Notes: generated by a model from the letters alone, not told the origin. A DNA stretch of 64,000 nt from Paramarasmius palmivorus (GCA_037176845.1 JAYKXP010000092.1:62001-126000); one strand, 5' to 3'; positions 33,702-46,136 are shown, counted from the first letter of the stretch. Numbers and translations: made by a program.

Positions 33702-36700
33702 ATGGCGAACTGGCAGAAGTTTGCTCTTCTTACTATAGCAGGATGCCTGGGGTAAACTTCAGAATTTACTCAATAGAACCGTGTTGACTTCCTATGAGTA
33801 GTGCACACGCAGCAGCTAGTAATGTCTCCATAGCTGACGACGTAGCTCGTTTTGTCCTTCCTTTCATCGGAACCACGAACGGAGGACATGTCTTCCCAGG
33901 TAAGCATATGGATACGACACTCATGTGATACTATTTTTTGCTCCTCCAGGCGCAACGTTACCACATGGAATGATCAAAGTTGGAATGGATACTGATTCTC
34001 CCGGGAACGTGCGTTGTTCTTTTCCCCTTGATTCATTTGGTCCACGCTCAGTACATTTCAGCAAGCTGGATATGACGGTAATTCAACCTATAATGTAACA
34101 GGATTCTCTCAGCTCCATGACAGCGGTACAGGCGGAGTGAGTCGTCCTCACTGTTTCTGAACCAAGTACTGAGGCTACTATCTCGATACACAGGGTATCC
34201 CGCTGTCTAACTTCAAGATATGGCCGTTCAACAATTGTACATCCTTTGAAAGGTGTCCTACATCTCTGAATTCCCGGAAGCTTGGACGTAGGATTCTTCC
34301 TGACGGTACGTCTTGCGTGCGACTCGAGCTTCGATCACTAATTTCTTCGGACCAAAGGTTCACCAGACGACTTCGCCTCCCCCGGTTACTTCTCTACCAA
34401 TCTCACGAACACGCTTCGTGTCGAGCTCACCGCCACCCGTCGAACTGCTTTACACAGATATACATTCCCTTTGAACACGACACTGCCCCGTATCTTGGTT
34501 GATATTACGAACGATGGTGGTCAAAGCAGTGTTGATCAAGAAATGATTTTGGACGAGACGATCGCCCGAGTCAAAGGCGGGGCTACTTTCAAATCATCCT
34601 TCGGGCCTGGGTATTATAGAGCTTTCACTTGCGTGGACTTCAAAGGTGAAGGGTTCGACCTAGGACAACCAGTCGAATGGGGTGCGTGGCTCGGCAATTC
34701 GCCAGTGCGAGGAACTACAAAGCTGGTCCAACTCTATTATGGTGAGTACTGAATCCGCGTGGCACTTGGCTATCCTCATTTGGTGTTCATTGATATTACA
34801 GGCTTTCGAGACGAAATTGGTGCACTTTTTGGTTGGAATCCTTCATCAAACGGGCCAACCAAAATCCTAGTTCGTGTGGGTGTTTCGTTTATATCCGCTG
34901 ATCAGGCTTGCGAAAATGCCGAGCAAGAAATTTCCGACTGGGATTTTGACCGAGTACATGCCGAGAACCGAGCTACATGGAATGAACTACTGGGACGGAT
35001 TCAAGTTGACCTAACCGGTGTACCAGAAGATACGGTTCGGTTATTGTACTCCTCGGTATGCATCTTCTGGATGTGTCTCTGGACGGGAACTAATATTTCG
35101 CCTATAGTTGTACAGGACACATATCTCTCCGGCAGATTGTATATTTCATTCTTTCGTACCCTTAACCTAAGCCACTGATAAATAACATTAGATACTGGAG
35201 AAAACCCGCATTGGATATCGAGTGAACCATACTATGACTCTCTCTACTGCAACTGGGACACTTATCGCACCCTTTATCCTTTGATGTCCCTCCATGATCC
35301 GGAAACATTCTCCAGAATTGTCAGGGGCATGATAGATATCCAAAAGAATGAAGGTGTGTTGGTGGAGTTCAATTCCGAGTCAAACTGATGGATGACAGGC
35401 TGGCTACCCGAATGTCGCGGCGCAACGACGCAGCAATGGATTCAAGGCGGTAGTAGTGAGTTTCTGCCAGTTTCTTTCAATTTCCTCAACAACTTTTGTT
35501 GACATTTTTATCAGATGCTGACCCTATCCTGGCCGAGTTCTGGGTAAAGTAAGGTCCACGACCAGGCTGAAGTATTAAGACCTCACGGATCTCCCAGATT
35601 TCATCAGCAGGCCGCCGCACTTAACGTTTCTGGTGATGATCTTTACTCTGCACTCTTAGCGGATGCCGAGCTTCAACCACCCGATTGGAACTTGCAAGGA
35701 AGACAGGCGAACTCGTGGAAACTGCTCAGTTTGTACTCTTACATATCACGTTGTCTAAACCTCGCTGACGCGAGTGAAAGACTATATTCCACATGATATA
35801 GTGGATACGAATGGCGCAAACTCAAAACAGGTTTCGCGGACGCTAGAGGTCCGTATAAGGGGAGTTCATTTGCCATACATACTGACAAATGATTACTCAT
35901 AGCACGCCTTCGGAGATTTTGTGATCTCACAAGTAGCGCGGATTATGGGACACAATGATGATGTTACAAAGGTCTTTTCCCGATATCCTTAACCACCTGG
36001 TAACGTCTTGATGCTAGATTGCAGTACACTCAACGTGCGAGCAACTTCCTCAACGTATGGAATGAGAATGTATCGGTGCCGGACGCACCGTCGATCAAGG
36101 GGATGATGCAGGTATAATGTACTTCACGCTCAAGGATTGTTTCTCATGATAACTAATAGCCACGATCATCGAACGGAACGTTTAGCTTCACTGACCCGAG
36201 GCATTGCTCAGTGCATGATCCAGATAAGGCGACATGTTTTCTGAATGCAGCAAATTTGGACGGGTTCTACGAAGGATCACCCATCATTGTAAGTTTGGTA
36301 GCCTCAGTCGTTGTCGGGTTGCTCATTTATGCTGTCGCAGTATTCACAGGTACAAGCTTTACTCTGTCAATATTGATGGTTTCCTTTACTAAGTGTGGAT
36401 GAATAGTATGTCCCCCACGATACCGCCAAACTTCTCGACCTGCAAGGCGGGAAAGAGAGTTTCGTCAAACGTCTCGACTTCATCTTCGAGAATGACTACT
36501 TTGAGTCAACAAACGAACCCTCGCAGCAGATGCCCTTCATGTATCACTATGCCAATCAACCCGGACTAAGCACCCAGCGCTCAAGACAAGTTATCGCACA
36601 GGACTTCAATACAACTATTAACGGGTTACCAGGAAACGACGGTAAGTGCCAGTGATATCATATGCATTACAAGCATATAAATATCTCGAGTAGACTCCGG

Positions 36701-37118
36701 CGCCATGGGAAGCTATGTCGTTTTCTACCTTTTAGGCCTATACCCCCTTCCAGGAACGACACAGTTTCTTCTATCGTCACCGTATTTCAGAGAAGTCTCG
36801 TTTTCCATTCCAGTCCTCAATACTACCACTACAATCAAAGCGAACGGGTTTCAAGGAAATCCAGAAGATGGTACTGGCGGCACGGTGTTCGTGAAGGTTA
36901 GATTCATGATCCGCTATCCCTACCTATGGAGCTGATTCTACAACATGCAGAGTGTCACAGTGAATGGCCAAGCATACAAATCTAACTGTTTTCTCGACTG
37001 GGACGTGTTTATGAACGGATCCCTCGTAGAATTGGAGTTGACCGACGATATTGATGTTACGTGTGGAGAAGGTCCACAAGCGCTACCCCCATCTTTGTCG
37101 ACCGGTGGCTATAATTGA
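33702..37118 (+). CDS. secreted glycoside hydrolase family 92 exo-alpha-mannosidase, 805 aa, 20 exons
   Basis: Twenty exons with 19 GT-AG introns give one open frame from 33702 to 37118. Exon starts: 33702, 33799, 33950, 34062, 34194, 34358, 34802, 35108, 35192, 35399, 35515, 35598, 35781, 35903, 36025, 36160, 36341, 36407, 36694 and 36951. A signal peptide (MANWQKFALLTIAGCLGSAHA) leads into GH92 landmarks: FVLPFIGTTNGGHVFPGATL, PHGMIKVGMDT, the YRTHISPADYTGENPHW block, and SLYCNWDTYRTLYPL. Later come GWLPECRGA, ADPILAEFW, VPHDTAKLLDLQGG, NEPSQQMPFMYHY and GNDDSGAMGSYVVFYLLGLYP. GH92 enzymes are Ca2+-dependent and remove alpha-linked mannose from N-glycans and other mannosides. Secreted use of mannoprotein or plant glycoprotein sugars is likely. 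A 9-nt exon (36341-36349) is notable. Confidence 0.95.
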
Positions 37119-37279
37119 AAGACGAGACATTTGATCGTTTATCTCCATTGAATGTAGTACCTTTTCGTGGTTTATTGCAGAGAAGAACGATGCAGGAGAG
37201 GGTACGTGTTAAAAAAATCAGTGATGATAGCTATGATCTCGTGTCACAAATGTGCTGAAAAGAGAAATGTAGATAAGAC

Positions 37280-37670
37280 TCACTCTGGATCCCTGCATGG
37301 AGGCGCACCAATCTCAGGCTCTCCACATACTTCTGTGAATAGTGAACAGAACTCATCCGAATCTCCCTCGTGACGAGAGGCACAAAGGTCATAGAGTATA
37401 GGCAGTGTATATCGTCTTCATAGCTGGGAGCGCATTGTCTTTTATAGAAGGGAATGAGGGAAGTTACTGACACGCAGCGCTACGTTTGCCCGAGAACAAA
37501 CAGATCCTTTCTGTTTTCTTCAACGATAGGACTCCCAACCAGGTTAAATCCAGGACACTGGAAAAATCTGTCACTGGCATGACTCCATGCAAGTTGAATG
37601 CAGCGAGAACGGGGGCAATATTTAGTCACGGTGGCGTCATCGATGGGAGTGTGCAGGATCAGGTCTGAGA
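37280..37670 (-). pseudogene. decayed tandem copy of the cysteine-rich secreted protein gene
   Basis: The exon-1 remnant reads FFQCPGFNLVGSPIVEENRKD, matching FQCPGNNTVGSPITEDYKE of the intact gene at 37836-38325. It then meets an in-frame TAG just before the conserved Cys. After an intron-like gap the second exon reads YEDDIHCLYS and later EVCGEPEIGAPPCRDPE, matching YEDGTTCVYYS and EVCGEPDVGAPPCRDQ. A frame shift separates the two halves. No signal peptide can be read upstream. One stop, one shift and the missing start make it a pseudogene. Confidence 0.75.
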
Positions 37671-37835
37671 GTACGAATTTATGTACTTATTCCACCCGTA
37701 AAGTGGTTTTGGATCTGCTGAGGCCAATGAGCACTTGCTAGCTGCAATTAAGCCACTTCAAGATAGCGTTGGTCGTTTTGTTTGATTCCACTTTCATTGA
37801 GAACACGGAAACGAGTTACAGAGGTAAATCACGAG

Positions 37836-38325
37836 TCACGCAAGCGGTGGCTTGGCATAACGCGTCAGAGGGCATTGTTGATCAGTCGTTAAAGCTGTGA
37901 TCTCGAGTATTAAAAGATGCCAGTTCCAGGATAAGGTATATATCCACTCACTCTGGTCCCGGCATGGAGGGGCGCCGACGTCAGGCTCCCCACATACTTC
38001 TCCGAAAAGTGGGCAGTCTACATCTGAGATTTCGTCGTAACGAGGAGCAAATATGCCATTACTGCTGTAATATACGCAGGTAGTCCCGTCCTCATATCTA
38101 GGGAAACAACTCAGTGTATTGTACTGGACAGAAACAATGAACGATAACATACCTGCATTCCTGTTGCTTCTGGATAAAGAAAACAACTTCTTTGTAGTCT
38201 TCCGTAATAGGGCTCCCGACCGTGTTGTTTCCAGGGCACTGGAATTTCCTTAGGTAATTCTCGTGTTGCCCATAGGCTTGCCAGCCGAGAGAGGTGAGGA
38301 CAAAGGCGACGCTGAGCAGCTTCAT
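37836..38325 (-). CDS. small cysteine-rich secreted protein, family member A, 125 aa
   Basis: Exons: 38153-38325, 37952-38097 and 37836-37894. The signal peptide MKLLSVAFVLTSLGWQAYG is followed by FQCPGNNTVGSPITEDYKEV, QECRYEDGTTCVYY, VDCPLFGEVCGEPDVGAPPC and a short tail with one more Cys. The even, spaced cysteines and small size fit an apoplastic or effector-like disulfide protein. Intron 1 falls inside the Arg codon directly after the fourth-motif Cys (C-R|Y), the same place as in the family members at 45383 and 51776. The third exon could instead be read through, because the second intron is in frame without stops. Function is unknown. Confidence 0.7.
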
Positions 38326-38384
38326 TTACGCGAAGAACTTGAAGATTGCACTGGTATAGGACTAAGAGTCGGAGTATGGGTACA

Positions 38385-38390
38385 TATATA
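38385..38390 (-). promoter_or_regulatory. TATA box of cysteine-rich secreted gene A
   Basis: TATATA about 60 bp upstream of the start codon. Members at 45383 and 51776 have a TATA box at a similar distance. Confidence 0.5.
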
Positions 38391-39686
38391 GGGAAGTAAA
38401 TCTATAAATGGGAACAGTGGCGCTACCCAAAAGTATGCTGCAAATGATGATATTGTTCAACTTATCATTGGATACGCCAAGGCTCATTCGGTTGGGAGGT
38501 TTAATCCGATCGGTCCCGATATATGCGTGCGTCTTCCTTAACCTCTGAGGTTTTCGTCTGCAAATGAGAAAGCCTACCAGGTATCTGAGTCATGTGGATC
38601 TGAAGCCGAGTCCGCACCTACCGTGACAATCATCGGCGTTCAAGTTGAGGTACTATCCATAACTTGCTGGTAGGGGATTCTCCGATGACATGAAGCCATT
38701 TGACCTCTCCGGTTGATATGATTGGGATCATTTTTTTAGCCAATCATAAGCTAACCTCGGTAAAATGGCGAGCGCGTTCAAGGCTCTAACCGAGCAGGAA
38801 TACGAACTTGGATGCGATGTGGAGCACTTGGGAATGAATCGGTCGGTTAACGGGTGATTCTGCGAGGAATAATATTCAGTCTTGAAGCCACCTCACCCGA
38901 ACAACTATTTACCATGTATCCGAGACGGAAGAAGATCCAACTGTCGAACAAAAGCGACGACATGACGATTAGAACCAAGATCAATGGGTAATATGGGACT
39001 TATGAGGCCCGTATCGTGACTTCCGACTCGGATGCATTGTTGAATTAGTCTCGAGAACCAGACTGACGATACACACTGACGATCACAAGTGATGTGTGTG
39101 TATGTAGTCTGGAACATACCCAGGGTCCGCGCGCCTTTGGATTTTTTGCTGAGGTTCCCACGGCCGGTCCCTCTGTATTTCGCGGCCATGTCGAACGGCT
39201 TCATACATTTTATCTTCGTACTTTATATAGATACACATGTTATTTAATGATCTCATGTATATATGTAGCAGGAGAGTTGAAGAAAGTCTTAGAACGTGGA
39301 AAATCACGGATTTCCTCAAGCCAACCTCACGCGATTTTGGTGACAGCCGACGCGCCTGATTTTTCTAGCTCGCTGGAGGCGACAGGCTGCTACAAAAATT
39401 GGTGAGTTAGTTGACACGATCCCTATCAATGTATTTTAGTACAAATATATGAAAAATGTCCTTTGAGGATGGTTTTGTGAGGTCAAAGGTAGGGCGAGCG
39501 GCGTTCGGTTAACCGGCACTGACTATAACCGGGCGTGATTAGCTCAGCAAAATTTCCAGCGGCTACGCTACCCTGAGAAAAAAACAAGACTATTGTTGAA
39601 TGGAATTGTGGCCTCGAAAAATAGTCAACACCATGATGAGTGCCGACTCCATATGTACGCAGGTTTGACAGTGGAATTAAAAGCAT
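38391..39686. other. 1.3 kb intergenic, no gene recognised
   Basis: Open frames of up to about 100 codons occur on both strands near 38905-39405 but show no motif, signal peptide or credible splicing. The right edge is the tRNA-Met gene. Confidence 0.5.
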
Positions 39687-39775
39687 TAGCAGCAACTTGT
39701 TTCGATCAAGTGACCTCGGGGTACCGTCAAGCCTGAGTCTATGGGCCCCGCGCGCTACCACTGCGCCATGCTGCT
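39687..39775 (-). tRNA. initiator tRNA-Met (CAT) with 17-nt intron, copy 1
   Basis: The 5' exon AGCAGCATGGCGCAGTGGTA... and 3' exon ...TTGCTGCTA fold as a cloverleaf with the A1:U72 pair and the AUCG sequence in the T loop (GATCGAAAC), both marks of eukaryotic initiator tRNA. The anticodon stem is CGGGG/CCCCG with loop C-C-CAU-A-A, interrupted after position 37 by a 17-nt intron. Position 33 is C instead of the usual U. Mature length is 72 nt before CCA addition. Confidence 0.85.
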
Positions 39776-39874
39776 CCCTCTGACCCTCAAAGTTCAAAAT
39801 TACCAGTGCACGGAGACTTATTATTGTGGCACAGGACTAAACTCTCGGGTCCAGCGACAAAAGTACAGGCCACC

Positions 39875-39962
39875 TGCCCCAGTGAGGCTCGAACTCACGA
39901 CCTTCCGATTGGTACCCAATTAATGTAACAGTCGGACGCTGTAACCAACTCAGCCATGGGGC
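39875..39962 (-). tRNA. tRNA-Asn (GTT) with 16-nt intron
   Basis: Starts GCCCCATGGCTGAGTTGG and ends CTGGGGCA, with acceptor stem GCCCCAU/UGGGGCA (last base unpaired), T arm GUGAG-UUCGAGC-CUCAC and anticodon stem UCCGA/UCGGA. The loop CU-GUU-A-A carries the GUU anticodon. A 16-nt intron follows position 37. Mature length is 72 nt. It lies 99 bp from initiator tRNA copy 1 on the same strand. Confidence 0.85.
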
Positions 39963-40127
39963 ACATGTTATCTTTGTTTCTTGCACACTCTACGTCGCCT
40001 CGCAATTCCTACTTCCCAACTATAAATACACTCTGATATCGATTTACTGTAGACAGAATATACATTTTTCCTTCCTATGCCTATACCTATCCCAACGAAA
40101 AAGGAACGACAGACTCTACGCACGACT

Positions 40128-42762
40128 CTACAACTTTGTACCCATAACATCTGCAACCTTCTTCTTAATCACGTCCACCACACCTGGTTCAGCAACCGTC
40201 GAGAGATCACCGAGTTGGTCACCTTCGCCTGCGACGATTTTACGCATGATACGGCGCATGATCTATTTTTTTTCGTTCATTGTCAACACCTAAGAAAGGA
40301 AAAGAGTAAAAGGGAAAAAGCGCACCTTGCCACTCCTTGTCTTTGGCAAATCACCAACGATAAAGACCTTCTTGGGAGCTGCGAATGGTCCAATGACTTT
40401 TCGGACTTGAAGTACCAATTCCTTTGTCAACGCCTCTTCGTTTGAGGGGTCGTATTTGTATTCGCTGTATCACCGTGACCATGAGCTCCTCGAAACATGC
40501 ACTGAGGTAAGGAGAACAACTTACGGTTTCAAGGTAACAAACGCATAAACAGCTTGACCCGTCAACTCATCAGCTGTACCGATCACAGCAGTCTCGGCGA
40601 CACCAGTGTGCATGATCAACGCTGATTCGATTTCCGCGGTGGATAACCTATACCGGTGCATTTTTAGCGGGAGAATGGGACGGTATGGAAAGGACGAGAC
40701 CCACCGATGCCCTGAAACGTTAATCACATCATCGACACGACCCTTGATCCAGATATACCCATCTTCATCTCTAGCAGCACCATCACCGGTGAAGTAATAC
40801 CCAGGATACGGCTACAACAACGTGAATCAGGCATGCTACAGAGAAAGACGGAACACACGTACCTTCATGTAAACATCAACATATCTTGCATGATCGCCCC
40901 AGATCGTCCTAGCAATACTCGGCCAAGGTGCCTTGATAGCCAACACACCCTCAACATTCGGTCCCCTCGAGTTCCTTTCCAGAAACAGGATCCAACAATG
41001 CAGGTTGAATACCAAGGAAAGGAACAGTAGCACTACCGGGTTTCGTGGGGATAGCGCCTGGGAAAGGTGTGATTACGATGGAGCCGGTCTCGGTTTGCCT
41101 GATAGGAGTGGGAGTGGAGGTGGAGAAGAGGGAGTTAGAGAGGAACAATGATAAACCGGAATGAAGAGAGCTTACCAGAAGGTATCGACGATCGCACACT
41201 GTTTCTTTCCGACATATTCATTATACCAGTTCCAGGCTTCGGGGTTGATAGGTTCGCCGACAGATCCGAGGATACGGATGGATGAGAGATCGTGTCCTTC
41301 GACGTGTTGGTGGCCTGTGCAGGTGTTGATAGCAGTTAGCGGAGATAAACCGAAAAAGCGACGGAAAACGCATACCTAAACGCCTCAACAATCGGATGGC
41401 AGTCGGTGCCGAGTAAAAGTGGGTCAGTTTATGTTTGGCGACGGTTTCCCAGTATCTAGAGGCGTATTAGGTTTGGTAAAGAGAGAGTGAAGAGGAAGGG
41501 CTCACCTAGATGGAGTGGGGTATACAGGTGTTGACTCGAAGATGGTGGTCGAGACACCGTTCAGAAGAGGACCGTAGACGATGTAGCTACCGCAAGTCAG
41601 TAACAAATCTCACCCAGAGCGAAGAAACATACGTGTGGCCAGTGATCCAACCGATATCAGCCATGCAAGCAAACTTGTCACCAGGGTGAACATCAAAGAC
41701 GTATCTGCACAGCAGGTTAGACTAGATAGCACCAAAGAGGAAAATCTTACTTGACGGTCAACGCAGCGCCAAGAAGGTAACCTCCGGTGGTGTGAACAAC
41801 ACCTTTTGGCTTACCAGTGGAACCGGAAGTATAGAGGATGAAAAGCGGATCTTCGGATTTCATGGATTCACAAGGGCAGTACGACGGGACCTGCGTAAAT
41901 GATGAGCTTGAAGCACAGCATGGTGACACGTCGAGCTCACCTTTGCGACTTCCTCATGCCACCACAAGTCTCGTCCCTTCTCCATGTTGACCTCGCTTCC
42001 TGTTCGCTTCAACACCAGCACCTTTTCAACAGGGTTTCCTCCAGGTTCCTTGGCACATTCGTCTAATGCAACGTCTACAATCTTCTTGGTTGCGATGGTC
42101 TTGCCACCTCTTTTTCCTTCATCAGTGGTGATGAGCACTCGGGAACGACAGTCAAGGATACGATCTCTAAGCGATTCCGAGGAGAAACCTGCGAAAACGA
42201 CCGAGTGAATCGCACCAATTCTGGCACAAGCAAGGAAAACAGCAACAGCTTCCCATGTCATGGGTAGATACACGCTGACGGTATCACCCCTCTTGATACC
42301 CAAGCTTTTCAGTACGTTTGCAACACGAGACACCTCGTTGAGTAGTTGACCATAGGAAATGTACTTGTGTTGGTCGGGTTCATCAGCCTCGTAGATGATG
42401 GCGGTACGGTTGGGGTCTTTGAAAGCATGGCGGTCGACACAGTTGTACGCGGCGTTGAGAGTTCCTTCGGGGAACCAGGAAATGTTGCCTTCGGCAAAAG
42501 AGCCGGATCGGACGGTGTGGAAGGGGGTATCCCAGTGTAACGTGTTCCTAGCGGTCTTTGATTCCGGAATCAGTCCATATCTCGCCAAACGCCCGGGGGT
42601 CGCTACACGCACCTCTGCCCACCATTCGTCGCTGCCTTCACCGACAGTCTTGCTGTGCAAAGCTTCATAAGCAGCCTTGTCAGGGCCTACATGGGGCTTT
42701 ATGCCGTCCTTAGTGACACGAGAACCGACAGGGTGAGTAGGGATAACTTCAGTTTCGGACAT
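40128..42762 (-). CDS. acetyl-CoA synthetase, about 690 aa, eleven exons, one extra base
   Basis: Exons: 41941-42762, 41751-41890, 41633-41704, 41506-41586, 41376-41455, 41176-41314, 40863-41098, 40705-40811, 40525-40647, 40326-40464 and 40128-40262. The enzyme makes acetyl-CoA from acetate, ATP and CoA. The adenylate-forming P-loop motif is [14 protein letters not shown]. Also present are [66 protein letters not shown] and the catalytic-lysine region PKTRSGKIMRRI. Exon 7 is one base too long: a G4 run (plus CCCC at 40963-40966) puts GKELEG and [10 protein letters not shown] in different frames, while three Gs would restore them. In a housekeeping gene otherwise perfect over 690 codons this looks like a consensus error. 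Confidence 0.95.
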
Positions 42763-43537
42763 GATGATGAAGGAAGAAGAAATGGGGGAAATCAAGGAAG
42801 AAGCAGCGAACCGGACGTGCGGCTTTATATGTTTTGATCGATTGCGGGGTCACCCGACTCCCCGCGTCCAAATATGGAAGGTCCCGAGTAAGGGCGCAAC
42901 GTCAGCTGTTTTCAACCAAGACATCTCAAGCGCTCTAGACGACCTCCTCTGGACCAACATTGCCCCATTCGCAGTCTGCGGCGTCACGGAATCCCGTTGG
43001 ACCTTGGTGCCACCCAAGAATATTCGTCCTCCTCGTCGCATAAACAATGCTCCAACCACTCGGCACGCTACCAATCCCCTCTGCGTTTACTCTACACCGT
43101 CTTCGGCACCCTCTTCAACTTGTAAACGGACGGAACGTACCCAAACGCCGCTTGTCAAAACCTTTTCCATGGTTTTACGCGACTTTTACGCCACTCATTC
43201 ATGTTAAGTACGCTTAAACTCCCTTTCATTCTTATCTCTTCATACCTACATCCGTCAAAGCAACTAGACCGCTCGGCGTCAGTCAAATGATTATCGCCAA
43301 TCGAAAGAAAATCAATTATCACCGTCAACCCCGTTCATCTGACACCCCTGGTTGTTGTACTCGCTTTCAATACCATCAACGCCATTGCTACTTCCAAGGA
43401 ACATCAACACTGGGCATCGTCATCACCTGGTCGACGAGCGTAGATCCCAGAAATCCAAGACCACGCTAGTTCCACGCTAGACTTTGGCTGGATTGCCGAT
43501 CGTCGCGGTGGAGTGCTCTGGAGGATTCTCGTTACAC
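42763..43537. other. acetyl-CoA synthetase upstream region, no gene seen
   Basis: Short plus-strand frames here overlap the synthetase leader and have no recognisable features. Confidence 0.5.
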
Positions 43538-43627
43538 AGCAGCATGGCGCAGTGGTAGCGCGCGGGGCCCATATCCAGCTTGGACTAAGGTACCCCGAGG
43601 TCACTTGATCGAAACAAGTTGCTGCTA
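43538..43627 (+). tRNA. initiator tRNA-Met (CAT) with 18-nt intron, copy 2
   Basis: Both exons (36 + 36 nt) are identical to those of the copy at 39687-39775, including A1:U72, C33 and the AUCG T loop. The intron after position 37 is 18 nt and differs in sequence from the 17-nt intron of copy 1. It lies on the opposite strand, about 3.8 kb away. Confidence 0.85.
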
Positions 43628-45334
43628 CTGTCTATGGACTGGCCGCTAGGGTCCAGTTGTACAGTTGTCTAAATTACTGTTTTTTTCCTGCTGATTGTCA
43701 ATCCCATGGCAGTCCGCTTTGACGCCTGGAACTCCGAGCCCCACGCAACCCGATCGTACCTCAGTCATTCATCAATTTTATGTTCTTCCATTGGCTAAGA
43801 CACAAGAATTTCTCGGAATACATCGGAAACAGGTCACCTTCTCTTTCAAAGTTAGAACCTCAGCACATATCTTTTCTTCAAAGCCTAGAAACTCGAATTC
43901 CGTGTCCTTCCTTCAAGCTCACATTTATTTCAAATTTACGTCTTATTACTTTGCGGGCGTTCCGGCTCAAGGCGTTATCGAACACCAAAGTTCTCCTTCT
44001 GCACCCATAGATACCGCAAGCACAAATCAACCAAGTAGTTTCGCGGAATTTGGAATTACCGTGTTGTTGATGCTCCGTGCCCATTGCTTCAAGGTCATGT
44101 ACCTCGTACCCTCGGATCATCATATATGGTTGGTTGACTTTAACGCCGTACACGCCATGGTGTGTCCCCCCGGCCCTATATCCCCCGTCACGATGCATCT
44201 TTTACATGTCAGCGCTGACCTTCGATCTCACAGGCACTCAAGTACCCAATGCAAGTGTTAATCAGCTAATCGATACTCATTAATCAGGAGGGCTGCACCT
44301 CTTAGAGCTCACGTTGCGCTTCTTCATGGCGTAACAGACGCGTATTGATACGATTTTTACTCACAGGAAAATCCTTGCATTTATCAGCGCCAAATAGACG
44401 CTTCAAGTGAACAGGCCTCAACGATCAAACAACACGACCCGGATTGATGCAAACTCTTGTACAATGAAAGCACTAGTCCTTCTGGTGCGTTTCTTTACCG
44501 AAATGTCTTCGACCCTCAATTACTAGTAATATGCTCTTCTCCGTGACTCGCTTTGGCGCCAACGTACACAATAAACATAATCAGGAATCAGAATCAGTCT
44601 TCTGCTCGGGTTGGAACAAGCTATCACGGGTACAGTTAGGTTTTCCCCTAGATCCGGAGCTATACTGCCTTCCATCGTCATGTGCAAGTCCGCCTGGAAC
44701 CCGTATGAGACCTGGAATATACACAGCACTGGACTCAAGTTAGCCATCAAAAAGCAATACATACTACATTCTGCTGCCAACCCGTTTCAGCGTCCCACAA
44801 GCAACGATTTTGAATTAGCGCCGATAGCGCCGTAATCTGACTCTTCTCGGAATCATTAATCAACGTAACTTCCGCTAAACACTTCTGCTAAACACATCAT
44901 GATCCGTTCCACAGGTTCGTAACTCACTCGTTCATCGAAGGTCGGCATTTGGTCGGCATAGCGCTTTACTCGGCTTGGATTCTCTAGCGTCCAACTCCTT
45001 TGTGTCACGATGCAGGAGACGAACCAATGGCGTTATGTATTTCTCTTCATTACAGGACTGCATCTTGAGCTTTCAATTTTCAGTCGTAGAAGAGATTGCT
45101 GCAACGTAAAAACAACTGACTCCGGCTCTTCAGACGCATCAAGAACTAGCAGGAAGGGATTTCTTATGTCACGGTGGCTGACCTGTGGCGCCACACCGTG
45201 ACCTTTCGCGAAGAACAACGTCTGCTCCACACCTTCTACATACTTCCATTCTTTGCCATAATGCTTTGGCATTCAAACCCCAACTTCTGGCGCTTCATTA
45301 ACACGATAACAGTCACCTGAGGCACGTAACAGGA
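43628..45334. other. 1.7 kb without a confident gene
   Basis: A plus-strand frame at 43695-44261 lacks a Met start and any motif. From 44462 a short MKALVLL start is followed by GTGCGT, and an open stretch to about 44743 contains several Cys (FCSGW, YCLPSSC). It may be a small secreted protein gene, but no splice solution keeps the frame, so it is not called. Confidence 0.4.
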
Positions 45335-45342
45335 CGTATAAA
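45335..45342 (+). promoter_or_regulatory. TATA box of cysteine-rich secreted gene C
   Basis: TATAAAAA 48 bp upstream of the start codon at 45383. Confidence 0.55.
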
Positions 45343-45382
45343 AACCTAGCTTTCAGCACTCAGTAGTTCACCATCTCCTGCT

Positions 45383-45944
45383 ATGAAGACAACTCTCATC
45401 CTCGTTGCCTCTCTCGGTATTGCCGGCGTAGCTGCCAGTACCAATGCTGCTTGCTACACCAACATTTGTTTCACCGGCGAATGTGACTATACCAAGCCAC
45501 AGTGCATCAGTAGCAATAACAAGGCCGAAAACACCAACTGCTACGATAACATTTGCTTCGAGGCGTGTTTCCAGGATCCAGACGCTCTGCGTTGTTATAG
45601 ACCCGACAACAAACCGACTCCGCCTCGACCTACCTATACCGTTGAATGTCCTGCAGAGGACAAGTCGGGACACAGTCTAGCTAGGGACTACTCCCACGAC
45701 GTGCTCTTTGGTGATGAGACAGAGGCTAGCTGCGCGTAAGTTGCCAATTTGCGACTTTGATATTCATACCGGCTGACATCTGCTGCTCAGGTACACGGTC
45801 CGTACTCTTGAGGGGGCGTATGAAGTGTTTTGTTCCTACAATGTAGAAGGAGAAGGAGAGGTGCCGTTGGTTCAAAACGAGAACACTGATGAACGCTGTC
45901 CCGACTCGGTTCAGGCGACAAAGGCTCCCAATGAGGTAGCCTGA
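45383..45944 (+). CDS. small cysteine-rich secreted protein, family member C, 168 aa
   Basis: Exons 45383-45735 and 45791-45944. The signal peptide MKTTLILVASLGIAGVAAS is followed by a Cys-rich N-terminal module unique to this member (CYTNICFTGEC, QCISSN, CYDNICFEACF). Then comes the family core: VECPAEDKSGHSLARDYSHDV, SCAYTVRT, VFCSYNVEGEGE and DERCPDS. The single intron interrupts the Ala codon after the core Cys (C-A|Y), the same position as in members A and D. The core aligns with member A over about 70 residues by spacing of Cys and the Y-x-V box, though sequence identity is low. It is a secreted disulfide protein of unknown role. Confidence 0.7.
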
Positions 45945-46136
45945 GTCTGCGATTTCTGTGTCGAAGGGACCAAGACGAATCTTTGATCCTTGTATGCCGA
46001 ATAGAACCGATAAGATATTTTTAACTCTATAGTTTCCTTTAGGTAGACAACAGAAATAGGGCCGAGTAGCGAGATATACCTCAAAGGCGATAAATCATAA
46101 GCCGAGCCTGAAAAGACGAAACGAAACAAAATTGAG

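Noticed and set aside
39094..39405. 103-codon frame near the tRNA genes
   Set aside because: No motif, no splice context, and overlapped by equally long minus frames.
43695..44261. 188-codon plus-strand open frame
   Set aside because: No Met at its start, no recognisable motif, and overlapping frames of similar length on the other strand.
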